64,000 nucleotides of DNA from Candidatus Nanohaloarchaea archaeon. GTDB taxonomy: Archaea; Nanohalarchaeota; Nanosalinia; Nanosalinales; Nanosalinaceae. How positions within the stretch are numbered: position 1 is the stretch's first letter; each line of letters opens with the position of its first letter. The stretch lies in assembly GCA_013343275.1 (NCBI GenBank), contig CP046106.1:620001-684000 (forward strand). The letters are read 5' to 3'. The notes under the pieces are model-generated. The model saw only the letters and a program-made list of their open reading frames with translations. It was not told the DNA's origin and made no database searches. A program made the translations under genes and the position numbers. Below, piece after piece: positions 25,913 through 35,245 of this stretch.

Positions 25913-27239
25913 CCTCCTCTATAAACTCCCTGACATCGCCTTCAACCCTTTCAAGAATCTCATCCAGATCCTCTTCAGTATCAGCCTCACACCTTACACT
26001 CATCTTCTCCTCAGTGTTGGAAGGCCTGACTAGCGCCCATCCATTCTCGAAGTATACCTTGACCCCATCAACTGTTGCAAGTTCATGGTCAGAGTACTTC
26101 TGCTTGACAGATTCAATTACGGGCTGCTTGGCCTCTTCAGGGCAGTCAATTCTTAACTCTGGAGAGACTGGGTATTCAGGCCAGGAGTAAAGCTCCTCCA
26201 CGACATCGGTCTCAGATACAATCTTCGACATAAGCGCTGCAGTGAACAGGCCGTCGTCCCACGGAAAGTCGAAGGCCGGGAAGTAGTAGTGGCCTGAAAG
26301 CTCTCCAGCAAACACTACTTCAGAGTCCTCGTGTATTTTCTCCGAGATAAATGTATGGCCTACACGGGTCTCCACTGCTTCTCCACCGTGCTCCTGGATT
26401 TTCTCAGGTACAAGTTTGGAGGCTCTGAGATCGTGAACTACAGAACCTTTCTCCTCATTCAAACTCTCCTCTGCAAGAAGCGCAATCACTTTATCCTCCT
26501 CTACATAGCCGTATCCAGGAAGAATAAATCCTGCGCGATCGCCATCGCCATCAAATATTATACCTAGATGTTCATCGCTCATAGCTTCCTCAAGCTGTTC
26601 CTGAGCCTCTTCCTCTCCTGGGGCTGGCAGATGGTTCGGGAAGCTGCCGTCGATTTCTTCATTAACCATTTTGACCTCTGCGCCGAGCTCTTCAAACAGT
26701 GCACGGGCCATGGATCCTGTTACTCCGTTTCCACAGTTGATGGCTAGCTTCAGGTCCAGTTCACCTATCTCGTCCCTGACAGCTTCAGTATATTCTGATA
26801 GTATTTCGACTTCTTCCTCCTCTCCTTCACCTGTCTCAAACTCTCCGGACTCGTAGATGCTCTCTATCTCCTCCATGCCTCCGTCACGGGACATTGCGAG
26901 AGCGTTCTCCAGGCAGAACTTGAAACCGGTGTACTCAGGAGGATTATGCGAGGCCGTTACAACAGCAGATGAGCCATAATCTCCCTCTACCTGGCCATAG
27001 TATACCACAGGCGTTGGAACCATGCCAGCATGGGCCACATCAGTACCTGTGGACTTGACTCCTTCGATAAAGGCCTCGGCTACTTCTTCTCCATGCTCTC
27101 TGCCGTCCCTGCCGACTAGAACTTTTTCCGAATCGATGAATGTTCCGTAGGCCTTGCCTACTTTTTCTGCCTCTTCTTCAGAGATTTCATCAGGATAGGT
27201 TCCTCTGAGATCGTAAGAGTGGAAGAAAGAGGTCATCAC
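25905..27239 (-). CDS. Phosphoglucomutase/phosphomannomutase
   Basis: 444 aa, four-domain alpha-D-phosphohexomutase. Catalytic Ser97 in TASHNP, metal-binding DGDGD at 229-233, sugar-binding GELSGHYYF near 315, and phosphate-binding RPSNTEE near 405. It converts glucose 1-phosphate and glucose 6-phosphate (or the mannose forms), linking glycogen with glycolysis and sugar nucleotides. It begins 3 nt after the HIT gene and converges with the ADP-dependent kinase gene, overlapping it by 8 nt. Confidence 0.94.
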   Translation of the reverse strand: MMTSFFHSYDLRGTYPDEISEEEAEKVGKAYGTFIDSEKVLVGRDGREHGEEVAEAFIEGVKSTGTDVAHAGMVPTPVVYYGQVEGDYGSSAVVTASHNPPEYTGFKFCLENALAMSRDGGMEEIESIYESGEFETGEGEEEEVEILSEYTEAVRDEIGELDLKLAINCGNGVTGSMARALFEELGAEVKMVNEEIDGSFPNHLPAPGEEEAQEQLEEAMSDEHLGIIFDGDGDRAGFILPGYGYVEEDKVIALLAEESLNEEKGSVVHDLRASKLVPEKIQEHGGEAVETRVGHTFISEKIHEDSEVVFAGELSGHYYFPAFDFPWDDGLFTAALMSKIVSETDVVEELYSWPEYPVSPELRIDCPEEAKQPVIESVKQKYSDHELATVDGVKVYFENGWALVRPSNTEEKMSVRCEADTEEDLDEILERVEGDVREFIEEAS

Positions 27240-27242
27240 CGA

Positions 27243-27764
27243 TCACCCCCAGTAGTCTTCAAGTATGTCTGTTCTCTCTTTGTATTCGTCCTGTACGTCA
27301 GGCAGCGATTTCTTCATGACCTTGGTGTCGAGCGAGGTCTCCATAAATCCTCTGTCCTTCTCGAAGATCGGAACCAGTTGAACGTGGAGGTGTGGAATTG
27401 ACTCTCCTGCGGCCTTACCAATATTCATACCGATGTCGATCCCTGCAGGCTCCATAACTTCCTCCTGCAGCTCCTCAACTTTCTGCACCATTGCGAAAAG
27501 TCGGTCGCGTTCCTCATCCTCCAGATCAGCTAGATCATTGACATGACGCTTCGGAACAACCATCAAATGGCCTGTATTGTACGGAAATATATTCAGCTCC
27601 ACCATGAGGAAGTCATCCTCATACACGGCTAGCTTGGAGACTCGGTCATCGCCTTCGACCTGCGCGCAGAAGATACAGTCTATATCCTCTGGCACCTCCT
27701 TGGCCTCGTATTCCGATCTTTTTGGACTCCAGAGATACTGCTCGTACGGCTTCAAATCAGTCAT
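27243..27764 (-). CDS. HIT-family nucleotide hydrolase/transferase
   Basis: 173 aa. Contains the histidine triad HLHVQLVP (His125, His127), an upstream CIFC pair (C30, C33) that in related proteins binds zinc with a later His, and VELNIFPYNTGHLMVVPKRH, the nucleotide-binding strand. This matches the HIT/Ap4A-phosphorylase-like branch; relatives hydrolyse dinucleoside polyphosphates or adenylylated substrates. It lies between the MinD pair and the phosphohexomutase on the same strand. Confidence 0.88.
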   Translation of the reverse strand: MTDLKPYEQYLWSPKRSEYEAKEVPEDIDCIFCAQVEGDDRVSKLAVYEDDFLMVELNIFPYNTGHLMVVPKRHVNDLADLEDEERDRLFAMVQKVEELQEEVMEPAGIDIGMNIGKAAGESIPHLHVQLVPIFEKDRGFMETSLDTKVMKKSLPDVQDEYKERTDILEDYWG

Positions 27765-27815
27765 AACGTAGAATTAGTAAGAATGGAATTTAAGATTAGC
27801 GAGTAGCAAGGAAAA

Positions 27816-28577
27816 TCAGAAAGGATTCAGGTCGTGAAGATTCGATTTCAGCCTGACCGTCAGGCCTCTCTCAGGAGGTTCATTCCCTTTCATACGGTGA
27901 GCTACATCTTTTATCGCAAGCGAGGCCTTTGATTGTGGTTTGTGCGCTACCACAGGCTTTCTGAGTGCGATGGATTCTCTGACATGTTTGTGGTCAGGTA
28001 CTTTTCCTATAATATCTGTCTCCATCAGATCCTCTGCGTCCTCAAGACTTACCTCGGATTTCTCGTCTTTAACGCCGTTAACCACAAGACCTAGTACTTC
28101 TCTATCCAGTTCTTCTGCCAGCTTCTTCGCGCCCAGACAGTTAGTTAGTGCCGGAAGTTCGGGTTCAGATACCAGGAGAACTTCATCAGAGGCCTCTATT
28201 GCTGCCTCAACTTCCTCTCCAATACCTGCTGCCGCATCTATGAATACAAAATCTTTATCTCCCAGAAATTCAACCAGAGAGTGCTTAAGCTGCTCTGCGT
28301 TGGAGCTGAACTCCAGAACAGAGGCCGGTATAATAGATACTCCTTCAGGATGTTTGGAAACAGCCTGTGTAATATACGCATCGCCGTTGAGTACATCGTT
28401 AAATGTTACTTCTGAAAACCCGAGTCCGAAATGCTGGGCCAGGTTCGCACCAGAGAAGTTACCGTCAATAATCAGTACGTCCTCTCCCTGCCGGGAAAGC
28501 GCTGTTCCCAGATTAGATGTTACAGTGGTTTTTCCGACACCACCTTTGCCAGATACGACAGAGATAACCCTGGTCAT
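27816..28577 (-). CDS. MinD/ParA-type ATPase (copy 1)
   Basis: 253 aa. Deviant Walker A KGGVGKTT at residues 10-17, switch I IIDGNFSGANL, switch II FIDAAAGIGEEV. This is the MinD/ParA family, dimeric ATPases that position proteins or DNA. The C-terminus is LTVRLKSNLHDLNPF; it is not an obvious amphipathic membrane-targeting helix, so membrane binding is uncertain. It lies 38 nt downstream of a close paralog. Confidence 0.9.
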   Translation of the reverse strand: MTRVISVVSGKGGVGKTTVTSNLGTALSRQGEDVLIIDGNFSGANLAQHFGLGFSEVTFNDVLNGDAYITQAVSKHPEGVSIIPASVLEFSSNAEQLKHSLVEFLGDKDFVFIDAAAGIGEEVEAAIEASDEVLLVSEPELPALTNCLGAKKLAEELDREVLGLVVNGVKDEKSEVSLEDAEDLMETDIIGKVPDHKHVRESIALRKPVVAHKPQSKASLAIKDVAHRMKGNEPPERGLTVRLKSNLHDLNPF

Positions 28578-28615
28578 TGAAGAAAAATTGGTTTTATCGA
28601 GTTAAAAAGGTGGGC

Positions 28616-29383
28616 TTACTTGAACCGGTCCATAATCTTCGAGAAAAGACCTGGCTCCGAGAGATCTGCCTCATACTCTACACCTGCAAGATCACCTGCA
28701 ACAGCCTTGAACCGCTCCGATACATGGTGATCCGGCTCATGATGGACCACCGGTTTCTTCATTGAGAGAGCTTCCTCAACCTTCTCGTGATGCGGAATCT
28801 CCATCATCACAGGATGGCCTATCATCGACTCAACCTCTTCAGTATCGAGCTCCGAGTCATGACCTTTCACCATGTTCAAAATAACTCCTCTGACATCAGT
28901 TCCAGCTTCCTCAGCAATATTAACAGTCTTCAAGGCATCTGTAACTGCTGGAAGATTTGGATTTGTTACAACAAGAACTTCATCAGATGCCTCGATAGCA
29001 TTAATCGATTCATTGCCAAGGCCTGCTGCGGAATCAACCAGTACAAAGTCCGGTTCTCCGACAGCATCAAGAAGCACATCCGAAAGATTTGCTGGATCAG
29101 TATCTTCCAGATCCTCTACCGATAGACCTGCTGGAACGACACGGAGGCCGGAATCATGGATATACATGGCCTCTGTGATGTGGGCATCTCCCTTGAGAAC
29201 GTCGTGAAGCGTCTTAGGGTATAGCGGGATGCCTATGTGGAATCCGAGGTTTGGGTTAGTAAGATTTGCATCGAGCACCACTGTATCCGCGCCGAAATTC
29301 GTCAGCGCTGCTCCAAGATTTGAAGTTACTGTGGTCTTTCCGACCCCTCCCTTTCCACTAGTCACACAGATCAATCGGGTCAT
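28616..29383 (-). CDS. MinD/ParA-type ATPase (copy 2)
   Basis: Start taken at ATG 29383 (MTRLICVTSGKGGVGKTTV) by comparison with its paralog; in-frame sequence upstream is promoter DNA with an ATTTAAAT element. About 255 aa. Deviant Walker A, VLDANLTNPNLGFH and LVDSAAGLGNESI are clear. The C-terminus LSEPGLFSKIMDRFK could form a short amphipathic membrane-targeting helix as in bacterial MinD. No MinC or MinE is visible nearby. It is divergent from leuS. Confidence 0.88.
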   Translation of the reverse strand: MTRLICVTSGKGGVGKTTVTSNLGAALTNFGADTVVLDANLTNPNLGFHIGIPLYPKTLHDVLKGDAHITEAMYIHDSGLRVVPAGLSVEDLEDTDPANLSDVLLDAVGEPDFVLVDSAAGLGNESINAIEASDEVLVVTNPNLPAVTDALKTVNIAEEAGTDVRGVILNMVKGHDSELDTEEVESMIGHPVMMEIPHHEKVEEALSMKKPVVHHEPDHHVSERFKAVAGDLAGVEYEADLSEPGLFSKIMDRFK

Positions 29384-29514
29384 CGTATCAAACTGTTTAC
29401 TCCACGCATTTAAATTATCTATGAGGCCTCCCATTCCCTCACTTTCCTGCAACAGAAACAAACCGCTCAGAGATTTTCTTCAGATTAAAATAACTTGGAT
29501 CCCAAAAACCCGAC

Positions 29515-32289
29515 ATGGCCCAAGAATTCGCGGAAGAGCTCAAACAGATCGAAGAAAAATGGCAGAAAAAATGGGAAAAGGAAGGCCTTTACGAGGCCGA
29601 GAAAGACGAAGACCAGGAAAAATGCTACGTACTGGATATGTTTCCATACCCTTCCGGAAAAATGCACATGGGCCACGGTCGCGCATTCTCTCTAGCTGAC
29701 GCATACGCTCGTTACAAGTCAATGCAGGGCTTCAATGTCATGCATCCGATGGGCTGGGACGCATTCGGCATGCCAGCGGAGAACGCAGCAATTGACAGAA
29801 ACGTTGATCCAGGAGAGTGGACTTTCGACTGTATCAGCGACATGAAAGAAGAGTTCAAACGACTAGGTTTCTCACTTGACTGGAGCCGTGAAGTAACAAC
29901 CTGTAAACCAGAATACTACAAATGGGACCAGTGGATCTTCCAGAAAATGCTGGAAGAAGGCCTAGCATACAGAGACGAGGCAGAAGTCAACTGGTGCCCA
30001 AGCTGCGAGACTGTTCTCGCCGACGAGCAGGTTGAGGACGGCCTGTGCTGGAGATGTGACACCGTAGTCGAGAACAAAGACATGAAGCAGTGGAAGCTCG
30101 GAATCACAGAGTATGCTGACGAACTTCTTGAAGATCTTGAACAGCTTGATGGATGGCCTGACAAAGTCAGAAAGATGCAGCACGACTGGATCGGAAAAAG
30201 CACAGGCGCAGAAATCAACTTCCCGGTCAAAGATGGCGGAGAACTCGAAGTATTCACCACAAGGCCTGATACTATCTTCGGAGCAACATTCATGGCTCTG
30301 GCGCCGGAACACAAGCTGGCTGAAGAAGTAGCGGAAGAAAATAATGATGTAGCAGATTATATCGAAGAGGCCAAGAAGAAAGACGATGAAGAACGCGAGG
30401 AGAAATCCAAGGCAGGAGTATTTACAGGAAGATATGCAGAAAATCCTGTAACAGGCGAAGAAATCCCTATTTACGTAGCAGAGTTCGTTCTTCCAGACTA
30501 CGGTACTGGAGCAATCATGGCCGTTCCTGCACACGACCAGAGAGACTTTGAATTTGCACAGGAGCACGGAATAGAAATACAGAAAGTTGTAGAACCAGAA
30601 GGAGACCACAGTTTCCAGGAAGAGGCCTACGAAGGAGACGGCGACCACGTAAACTCGGAGTTCCTTAACGGCCTCGATAAGGACGAGGGAATAGAAAAGA
30701 TAATTGAATACCTCGAAGATGAAGGACTCGGAGAGGAAGACGTTAACTACAAGCTACGTGACTGGCTGATCTCACGACAGCGCTACTGGGGAACACCGAT
30801 CCCTGTTATCTACTGTGATGAATGCGGCACAGTACCGGTTCCTGAAGAAGATCTTCCTGTCGAGCTACCGGAAGACGTGGAGTTCACAGGCCAAGGTAAC
30901 CCTATGAAGACTTCAGATCATTTCGAGCATACAGAATGTCCTGAATGTGGAGAAGAGGCCCGAAGAGAGACCGACACGATGGATACATTCATCAACTCTT
31001 CTTGGTACTTCCTCAGATACTGTTCACCAGATTTTGAGGAAGCTCCTTTCGATGAAGAGAAGGCCAACTACTGGATGAACGTAGATCAGTACGTCGGTGG
31101 TGTAGAGCACGCAGTAATGCACCTTCTCTATGCAAGATTCTTCCAGAAATTCCTCAGAGACGAAGGTCTTGTTGAAGAAGATGAGCCTTTCGAAAAACTC
31201 TTGACACAAGGGATGGTCAACCATCCAGCCTACAAATGCCCTGAACACGGCTGGCTTTATCCTGAAGAAGTAGAAAATCAGGAAACCTGCAGTAAATGCG
31301 GGAAAGAGGTCGAGACAGAGATGATGAAGATGAGCAAGTCGAAGAACAACGTCGTCAGGCCTTCAGAACTTGTTGAACGTCACGGGGCAGACACAGCCAG
31401 GCTTTTCATCCTCAGGGCCTCACACCCTACTAAAGAACTCGACTGGTCAAAGGACGGAGTAAAGGCCTCAGAAGAAATGCTTGAAAGGATCAACCGGCTT
31501 ATAACAGAAAATGAAGAACTGATCGCAGAAGAAGATGCAAGTCTCGAGGATTCAGACCTTCAGGATAGGATTGTCTCGAGCAGAATTCAGAGAGCAAAGG
31601 AGAAAGCCACAGAGTATATAGAAAATTACGAGTTCAATCTTGCCGCTGGAGAAGCTGACAAACTGTTGACAAAGCTTTACTGGTACAAACAGAGAAATCC
31701 AGACCCTGCAATCTTCACGCACGGAGTAGAAACACTTGTCAAGCTCATCGCGCCTTTCTCCCCTCACCTTGCGGACGAATTATGGAGAGATCTAGGAAAC
31801 GATGAATACCTATGGAACGGAGAATGGCCTGAAGTAGATGAACAGCTGCTTGATGAACAGGCCGAGAGAATCGACGAGTACTTTGACAGAGTATCCAGCG
31901 ATATAAGAGATATTGAGGAAATGATCGACGGCGAACCTGAAAAGGTCAAGATTATACAGGCTGCTGACTGGAAGTACGAGGCCTTCTCCAGTATTATCGA
32001 TAACCTGGAGCTTAGAGATGTCGGAGATATCATGGATGAAGTTCTCAACGGCGAACTGAAGCAGCACGCACAGGACATCAACCAGATGGTTGTGGAGGCC
32101 GTTGAAAATCCTGGCAAGTTCCAGGAACAGTTCATGAAGAAGGCTGCTGAGACTGATGCTCTTGGAGAAAACGTTGGGCGATGGGCCGAGGAGTTCGACG
32201 CCGAGATCGAGGTTGAGACAGAAGACGAGTCCTCAGAAGAAAAAGCCTCCAGAGCTGAGCCAGGAAGGCCTGCAATAGTGATAGAATGA
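29515..32289 (+). CDS. leuS: Leucyl-tRNA synthetase, bacterial type
   Basis: 924 aa. Class I signatures HMGH (51-54) within MFPYPSGKMHMGH and KMSKS (605-609). The editing domain includes FTTRPDTIFGATFMALAPEH and GTGAIMAVPAHDQRDFEFA. The layout and wording of these blocks are those of bacterial LeuS rather than the archaeal/eukaryal enzyme; haloarchaea are known to carry this form. Two Cys clusters (CPEHGWLYPEEV...CSKCG and CDECG...CPECG) suggest bound zinc. TATA-like gattaaaata lies about 28 nt before the ATG. The HAD gene starts within its stop codon. Confidence 0.96.
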   Translation: MAQEFAEELKQIEEKWQKKWEKEGLYEAEKDEDQEKCYVLDMFPYPSGKMHMGHGRAFSLADAYARYKSMQGFNVMHPMGWDAFGMPAENAAIDRNVDPGEWTFDCISDMKEEFKRLGFSLDWSREVTTCKPEYYKWDQWIFQKMLEEGLAYRDEAEVNWCPSCETVLADEQVEDGLCWRCDTVVENKDMKQWKLGITEYADELLEDLEQLDGWPDKVRKMQHDWIGKSTGAEINFPVKDGGELEVFTTRPDTIFGATFMALAPEHKLAEEVAEENNDVADYIEEAKKKDDEEREEKSKAGVFTGRYAENPVTGEEIPIYVAEFVLPDYGTGAIMAVPAHDQRDFEFAQEHGIEIQKVVEPEGDHSFQEEAYEGDGDHVNSEFLNGLDKDEGIEKIIEYLEDEGLGEEDVNYKLRDWLISRQRYWGTPIPVIYCDECGTVPVPEEDLPVELPEDVEFTGQGNPMKTSDHFEHTECPECGEEARRETDTMDTFINSSWYFLRYCSPDFEEAPFDEEKANYWMNVDQYVGGVEHAVMHLLYARFFQKFLRDEGLVEEDEPFEKLLTQGMVNHPAYKCPEHGWLYPEEVENQETCSKCGKEVETEMMKMSKSKNNVVRPSELVERHGADTARLFILRASHPTKELDWSKDGVKASEEMLERINRLITENEELIAEEDASLEDSDLQDRIVSSRIQRAKEKATEYIENYEFNLAAGEADKLLTKLYWYKQRNPDPAIFTHGVETLVKLIAPFSPHLADELWRDLGNDEYLWNGEWPEVDEQLLDEQAERIDEYFDRVSSDIRDIEEMIDGEPEKVKIIQAADWKYEAFSSIIDNLELRDVGDIMDEVLNGELKQHAQDINQMVVEAVENPGKFQEQFMKKAAETDALGENVGRWAEEFDAEIEVETEDESSEEKASRAEPGRPAIVIE

Positions 32290-32921
32290 GCGTAGCAATA
32301 TTCTTCGACCTAGATGGAACCTTGATAACCTATCCCGAGGATTTCCGGACGCTTTTTGAAGAATCTATCGGATCCACAGTGTCCGACGAAGTTTTCGATC
32401 TATATGTAGACAAACTCTTCCAGAGTATAGAGAATCTTGAAGACTCACCATACCAGAAAGCGTTTAGGGAGGCAGAAAAGGTCTCCGACATAAGCTTTGA
32501 CGCAGATAAGGCAGCAGAAAAATATATTGAGATAGAACTTAATGCTACAGAACTAAATCAAAACCTGTACAACCTCATGAAGAAGCTTTCCGAAGAACAT
32601 AGTGTAGGAATTCTCACCAACGGAGAAGGCAGGGTACAGAAAAAGAAAGTGAAAAAACACGAGATATCAGACGTAGCCGACGACATAATAATTTCTAATG
32701 AAGTAGGTAGCAGAAAGCCAGACCAGGAGATTTTCCAGATAGCAAAAGACAGGTTACAGGCCGATAATTACATTTACATTGGAGATACCTATGAAGAAGA
32801 CATAGAACCAGCAAAAGAAGCAGGGTTCAAAACTATATACATCTCAGGAGAAAACGAGGCAGATTTACAGGCTCGAAATCCGAACTCTCTAGCCAATTTA
32901 CTGAATCTTCTCCTGGACTAA
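32286..32921 (+). CDS. HAD-family phosphatase
   Basis: 211 aa. All four HAD motifs are visible: FFDLDGTL (nucleophile Asp8 and Asp10), ILTNG, the Lys in SRKPDQEIF, and GDTYEEDI. The helical cap inserted after motif I places it in the subfamily with phosphoglycolate phosphatase and sugar phosphatases. Its ATG overlaps the leuS stop by 4 nt, so it is translationally coupled. Substrate not predictable. Confidence 0.88.
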   Translation: MSVAIFFDLDGTLITYPEDFRTLFEESIGSTVSDEVFDLYVDKLFQSIENLEDSPYQKAFREAEKVSDISFDADKAAEKYIEIELNATELNQNLYNLMKKLSEEHSVGILTNGEGRVQKKKVKKHEISDVADDIIISNEVGSRKPDQEIFQIAKDRLQADNYIYIGDTYEEDIEPAKEAGFKTIYISGENEADLQARNPNSLANLLNLLLD

Positions 32922-32924
32922 CTT

Positions 32925-33194
32925 CTAGTATTTCTTCAGGCTTTCTTCCAGGTTCTCGCTGAGGTGTTTGTCTACGTCGACGTCGGCCTCTATTTCCTGC
33001 AGGGCCTTCCTCTGTGCGCGAGCCATCTTCTCTATTTTTTCAAGTCTGCGGTTCATGACTGCCATTGCGACCCATATCTGGCCTATGGATACATTTTCTG
33101 CCTGTGTGTATACGTCTTCGTGCCGGTCTACTGATCTGAGAAGTGACTGCAGAGAGTTCTTTAACTTGGAGGGAAGTTCTTTTCTCCAGCTCAT
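32925..33194 (-). CDS. Small helical hypothetical protein
   Basis: 89 aa, predicted mostly helical and probably coiled coil (NRRLEKIEKMARAQRKALQEIEADV, about residues 47-72). No Cys, no membrane helix. I do not recognise the family. It converges with the HAD gene and is divergent from the FKBP gene. Confidence 0.6.
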   Translation of the reverse strand: MSWRKELPSKLKNSLQSLLRSVDRHEDVYTQAENVSIGQIWVAMAVMNRRLEKIEKMARAQRKALQEIEADVDVDKHLSENLEESLKKY

Positions 33195-33285
33195 GGAACG
33201 ATTTTTCGTATAGAAATCTTTTAACGATGTCTGGAGCGGTGGAAGTTTTAATGGTTTACAAGCAGTTACTTTCTGTGAATTAACA

Positions 33286-33933
33286 ATGGAAAAAGGAGAT
33301 CTAGTTCTAGTTGACTATGTAGGCCGTGCGAACGGAGAAATATTCGACCTTTCAAACAAGGAAAAAGCAGAGGAAGAAGGCCTTGACACCAGCCAGATGG
33401 AGTTCGAACCAGTACCTGTACTGGTTGGAGAGGAGTACGTTATCCCTGGATTCGAGGAAGCAGTAAAGGATATGGAAGTAGGAGAGGAGAAAGAGTTCGA
33501 AGTCTCTCCTGAGAAAGGTTACGGCGAGAGAAAGTCTGAAGATATCGAAACCTACCCTGAGAAAGAGTTCAACAAGCAGGACGTAAATGTCAGTGTCGGC
33601 GACACACTGATGGTAGGACGCAGACAGGGCCGCGTAATTTCCAAAGGATCAGGTCGCGTAAGAATCGATTTCAACCACCCTCTTGCAGGCAAAGAACTTG
33701 ACTACTGGGTAAAAGTAGTTGAGAAAGTCGAGGACGACGAGGAGAAGGCCCGTACAATCTTCGACTACAGACTGGGCCACGGAGAAATCGAGTTCGACGG
33801 AGAAAAAGTAACTATTGTCCACGAGCACGACGAAGAAGGCCATCAGCACGAACTACCTGAGCAGCTGAAGGACGCGATCAGCAGAGAGATCACGGAATAC
33901 ACGAAGTACGAGAACGTCGAGTTCGACGAGTAG
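33286..33933 (+). CDS. FKBP-type peptidyl-prolyl isomerase (SlyD-like)
   Basis: 215 aa. FKBP core MEKGDLVLVDYVGRANGEIFD, PVPVLVGEEYVIPGFEEAVKDMEVGEEKEFEVSPEKGYGER, interrupted by an IF (insert-in-flap) chaperone domain and closing with VRIDFNHPLAGKELDYWVKVVEKV. This arrangement is shared by SlyD and long archaeal FKBPs. A His-containing C-terminal part (HEHDEEGHQHELPEQL) follows and may bind metal. It assists folding in the cytoplasm. A 6-bp GC hairpin lies just downstream. Confidence 0.92.
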   Translation: MEKGDLVLVDYVGRANGEIFDLSNKEKAEEEGLDTSQMEFEPVPVLVGEEYVIPGFEEAVKDMEVGEEKEFEVSPEKGYGERKSEDIETYPEKEFNKQDVNVSVGDTLMVGRRQGRVISKGSGRVRIDFNHPLAGKELDYWVKVVEKVEDDEEKARTIFDYRLGHGEIEFDGEKVTIVHEHDEEGHQHELPEQLKDAISREITEYTKYENVEFDE

Positions 33934-33956
33934 AATTTTCCAGTAGTTAAACTTCT

Positions 33957-33975
33957 GGCCGGGTTTTCTCCGGCC
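33957..33975 (+). terminator. GGCCGG/CCGGCC hairpin after the FKBP gene
   Basis: Perfect 6-bp stem (33957-33962 with 33970-33975) around a 7-nt loop, 24 nt after the FKBP stop and 11 nt before the ftsZ TATA box. The T-run that follows is short, so termination by this hairpin is only a suggestion. Confidence 0.35.
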
Positions 33976-33985
33976 TTCAGCCATT

Positions 33986-33993
33986 TTTATATA
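33986..33993 (+). promoter_or_regulatory. ftsZ TATA box
   Basis: tttatata, a strong archaeal TATA match, 43 nt upstream of the ftsZ ATG. Transcription would begin near 34015-34020, giving a short leader. Confidence 0.5.
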
Positions 33994-34035
33994 CGTTGGT
34001 GATTACTTCTTATACATAACAAGAGTGGTCGCAAG

Positions 34036-35148
34036 ATGGAAGATCAGATCGAACAGGCAAAGAGAAACGACGAAGGCGGAGTACCTCAATCAAGTCAGAA
34101 AAGCCACGACATCGACGAAGAACTCGAAAACTTGATAGAGCAGAGAAAAGCTGACATCAAGGTTATCGGAACAGGAGGAGCAGGAAACAATACTATTTCC
34201 CGCCTCGTAGACGTTGGAATCGAAGGATGCGACACAGTCGCAATGAACACCGACGCACAGGATCTTCTATACGCAAACGCTGACCAGAAAGTACTGATCG
34301 GAAAAGAACTTACACAGGGCCTCGGAGCAGGAGCCGATCCAAAAGTAGGAGAGGAATCCGCAAAAGAGTCCCAACAAAAGATCAAGGAACAGGTCAAAGG
34401 AAGCGACATGGTATTCATCACCTGCGGCCTCGGAGGAGGAACAGGAACCGGATCAGCACACGTAATCGCAGAACAGGCCAAAAAAGAAGGCGCACTAACA
34501 GTCGGAATCGTAACACTGCCATTCGAAATGGAAGGAACTTCTCGTCAGGAAAACGCAGAATACGGCCTAGAACGGTTGGAAGAAGTAGTCGACACACTAA
34601 TCGTAATTCCAAACGACAAGCTCCTCGAAATCGTTCCAGACGTATCGCTTAACACAGCATTCAAGATTGCAGATGAAATACTTGTAAACGCAGTCAAAGG
34701 CGTAACAGAACTTGTCACCAAACCAGGCCTAGTCAACCTCGACTTCGCAGACATCCGCGCAGTCATGGGAGAAGGAGGGATCGCAATGATCGGAATGGGC
34801 CAATCCGATACAGACTCCAGAGCAAACGAAGCAGTGCAGAAAGCACTATCCAACCCTCTACTCGACGTAGACATCGCAGGTGGAGAAGGAGCACTCGTAA
34901 ACGTAACAGGAGGATCATCACTATCCCTCAACGAAGCCCAGGAAGTTGTCAACACAGTTTCAGGAAAGCTTGATGACTCTGCAAAGATCATCTGGGGAGC
35001 ACAGGTCAGAGAAGACATGAGCGACGCACTCCAGGCTATGATCATAGTCACAGGAGTCGACAGTCCTCAGATCTACGGGCCCGACAACACGCATCAGGAC
35101 GAGTACGAGGAAGAGATCGAGCAGGAGCTTGGCGTAGAGTTTATCTAG
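34036..35148 (+). CDS. ftsZ: Cell division protein FtsZ
   Basis: 370 aa. Tubulin-family GTPase: IKVIGTGGAGNNTISRL, signature loop CGLGGGTGTGSAH, TLPFEMEGTSRQENA, and synergy (T7) loop NLDFADIRAVM with the catalytic Asp needed for GTP hydrolysis. The short acidic C-terminal tail (DEYEEEIEQELGVEFI) would contact membrane anchors. It resembles euryarchaeal FtsZ. In archaea ftsZ often lies just before secE-spt5, as here. Confidence 0.97.
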   Translation: MEDQIEQAKRNDEGGVPQSSQKSHDIDEELENLIEQRKADIKVIGTGGAGNNTISRLVDVGIEGCDTVAMNTDAQDLLYANADQKVLIGKELTQGLGAGADPKVGEESAKESQQKIKEQVKGSDMVFITCGLGGGTGTGSAHVIAEQAKKEGALTVGIVTLPFEMEGTSRQENAEYGLERLEEVVDTLIVIPNDKLLEIVPDVSLNTAFKIADEILVNAVKGVTELVTKPGLVNLDFADIRAVMGEGGIAMIGMGQSDTDSRANEAVQKALSNPLLDVDIAGGEGALVNVTGGSSLSLNEAQEVVNTVSGKLDDSAKIIWGAQVREDMSDALQAMIIVTGVDSPQIYGPDNTHQDEYEEEIEQELGVEFI

Positions 35149-35170
35149 AAGCCAAGGCCTTCTCACAGAA

Positions 35171-35195
35171 TTCTTTTTCTTTTCTCCTTTAATTT
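35171..35195 (+). terminator. T-rich terminator after ftsZ
   Basis: ttctttttcttttctcctttaattt, beginning 23 nt after the ftsZ stop; typical archaeal oligo-T terminator. Confidence 0.45.
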
Positions 35196-35245
35196 CAGCC
35201 AGCAAAGACAGTATAATTTTAAACAGCAATCCGAAATAGCTACCT

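Noticed and set aside
29962-30648. Open frame of 228 codons antisense to leuS.
   Set aside because: Hydrophobic Cys/Phe-rich composition typical of antisense frames in this genome; leuS is certain.
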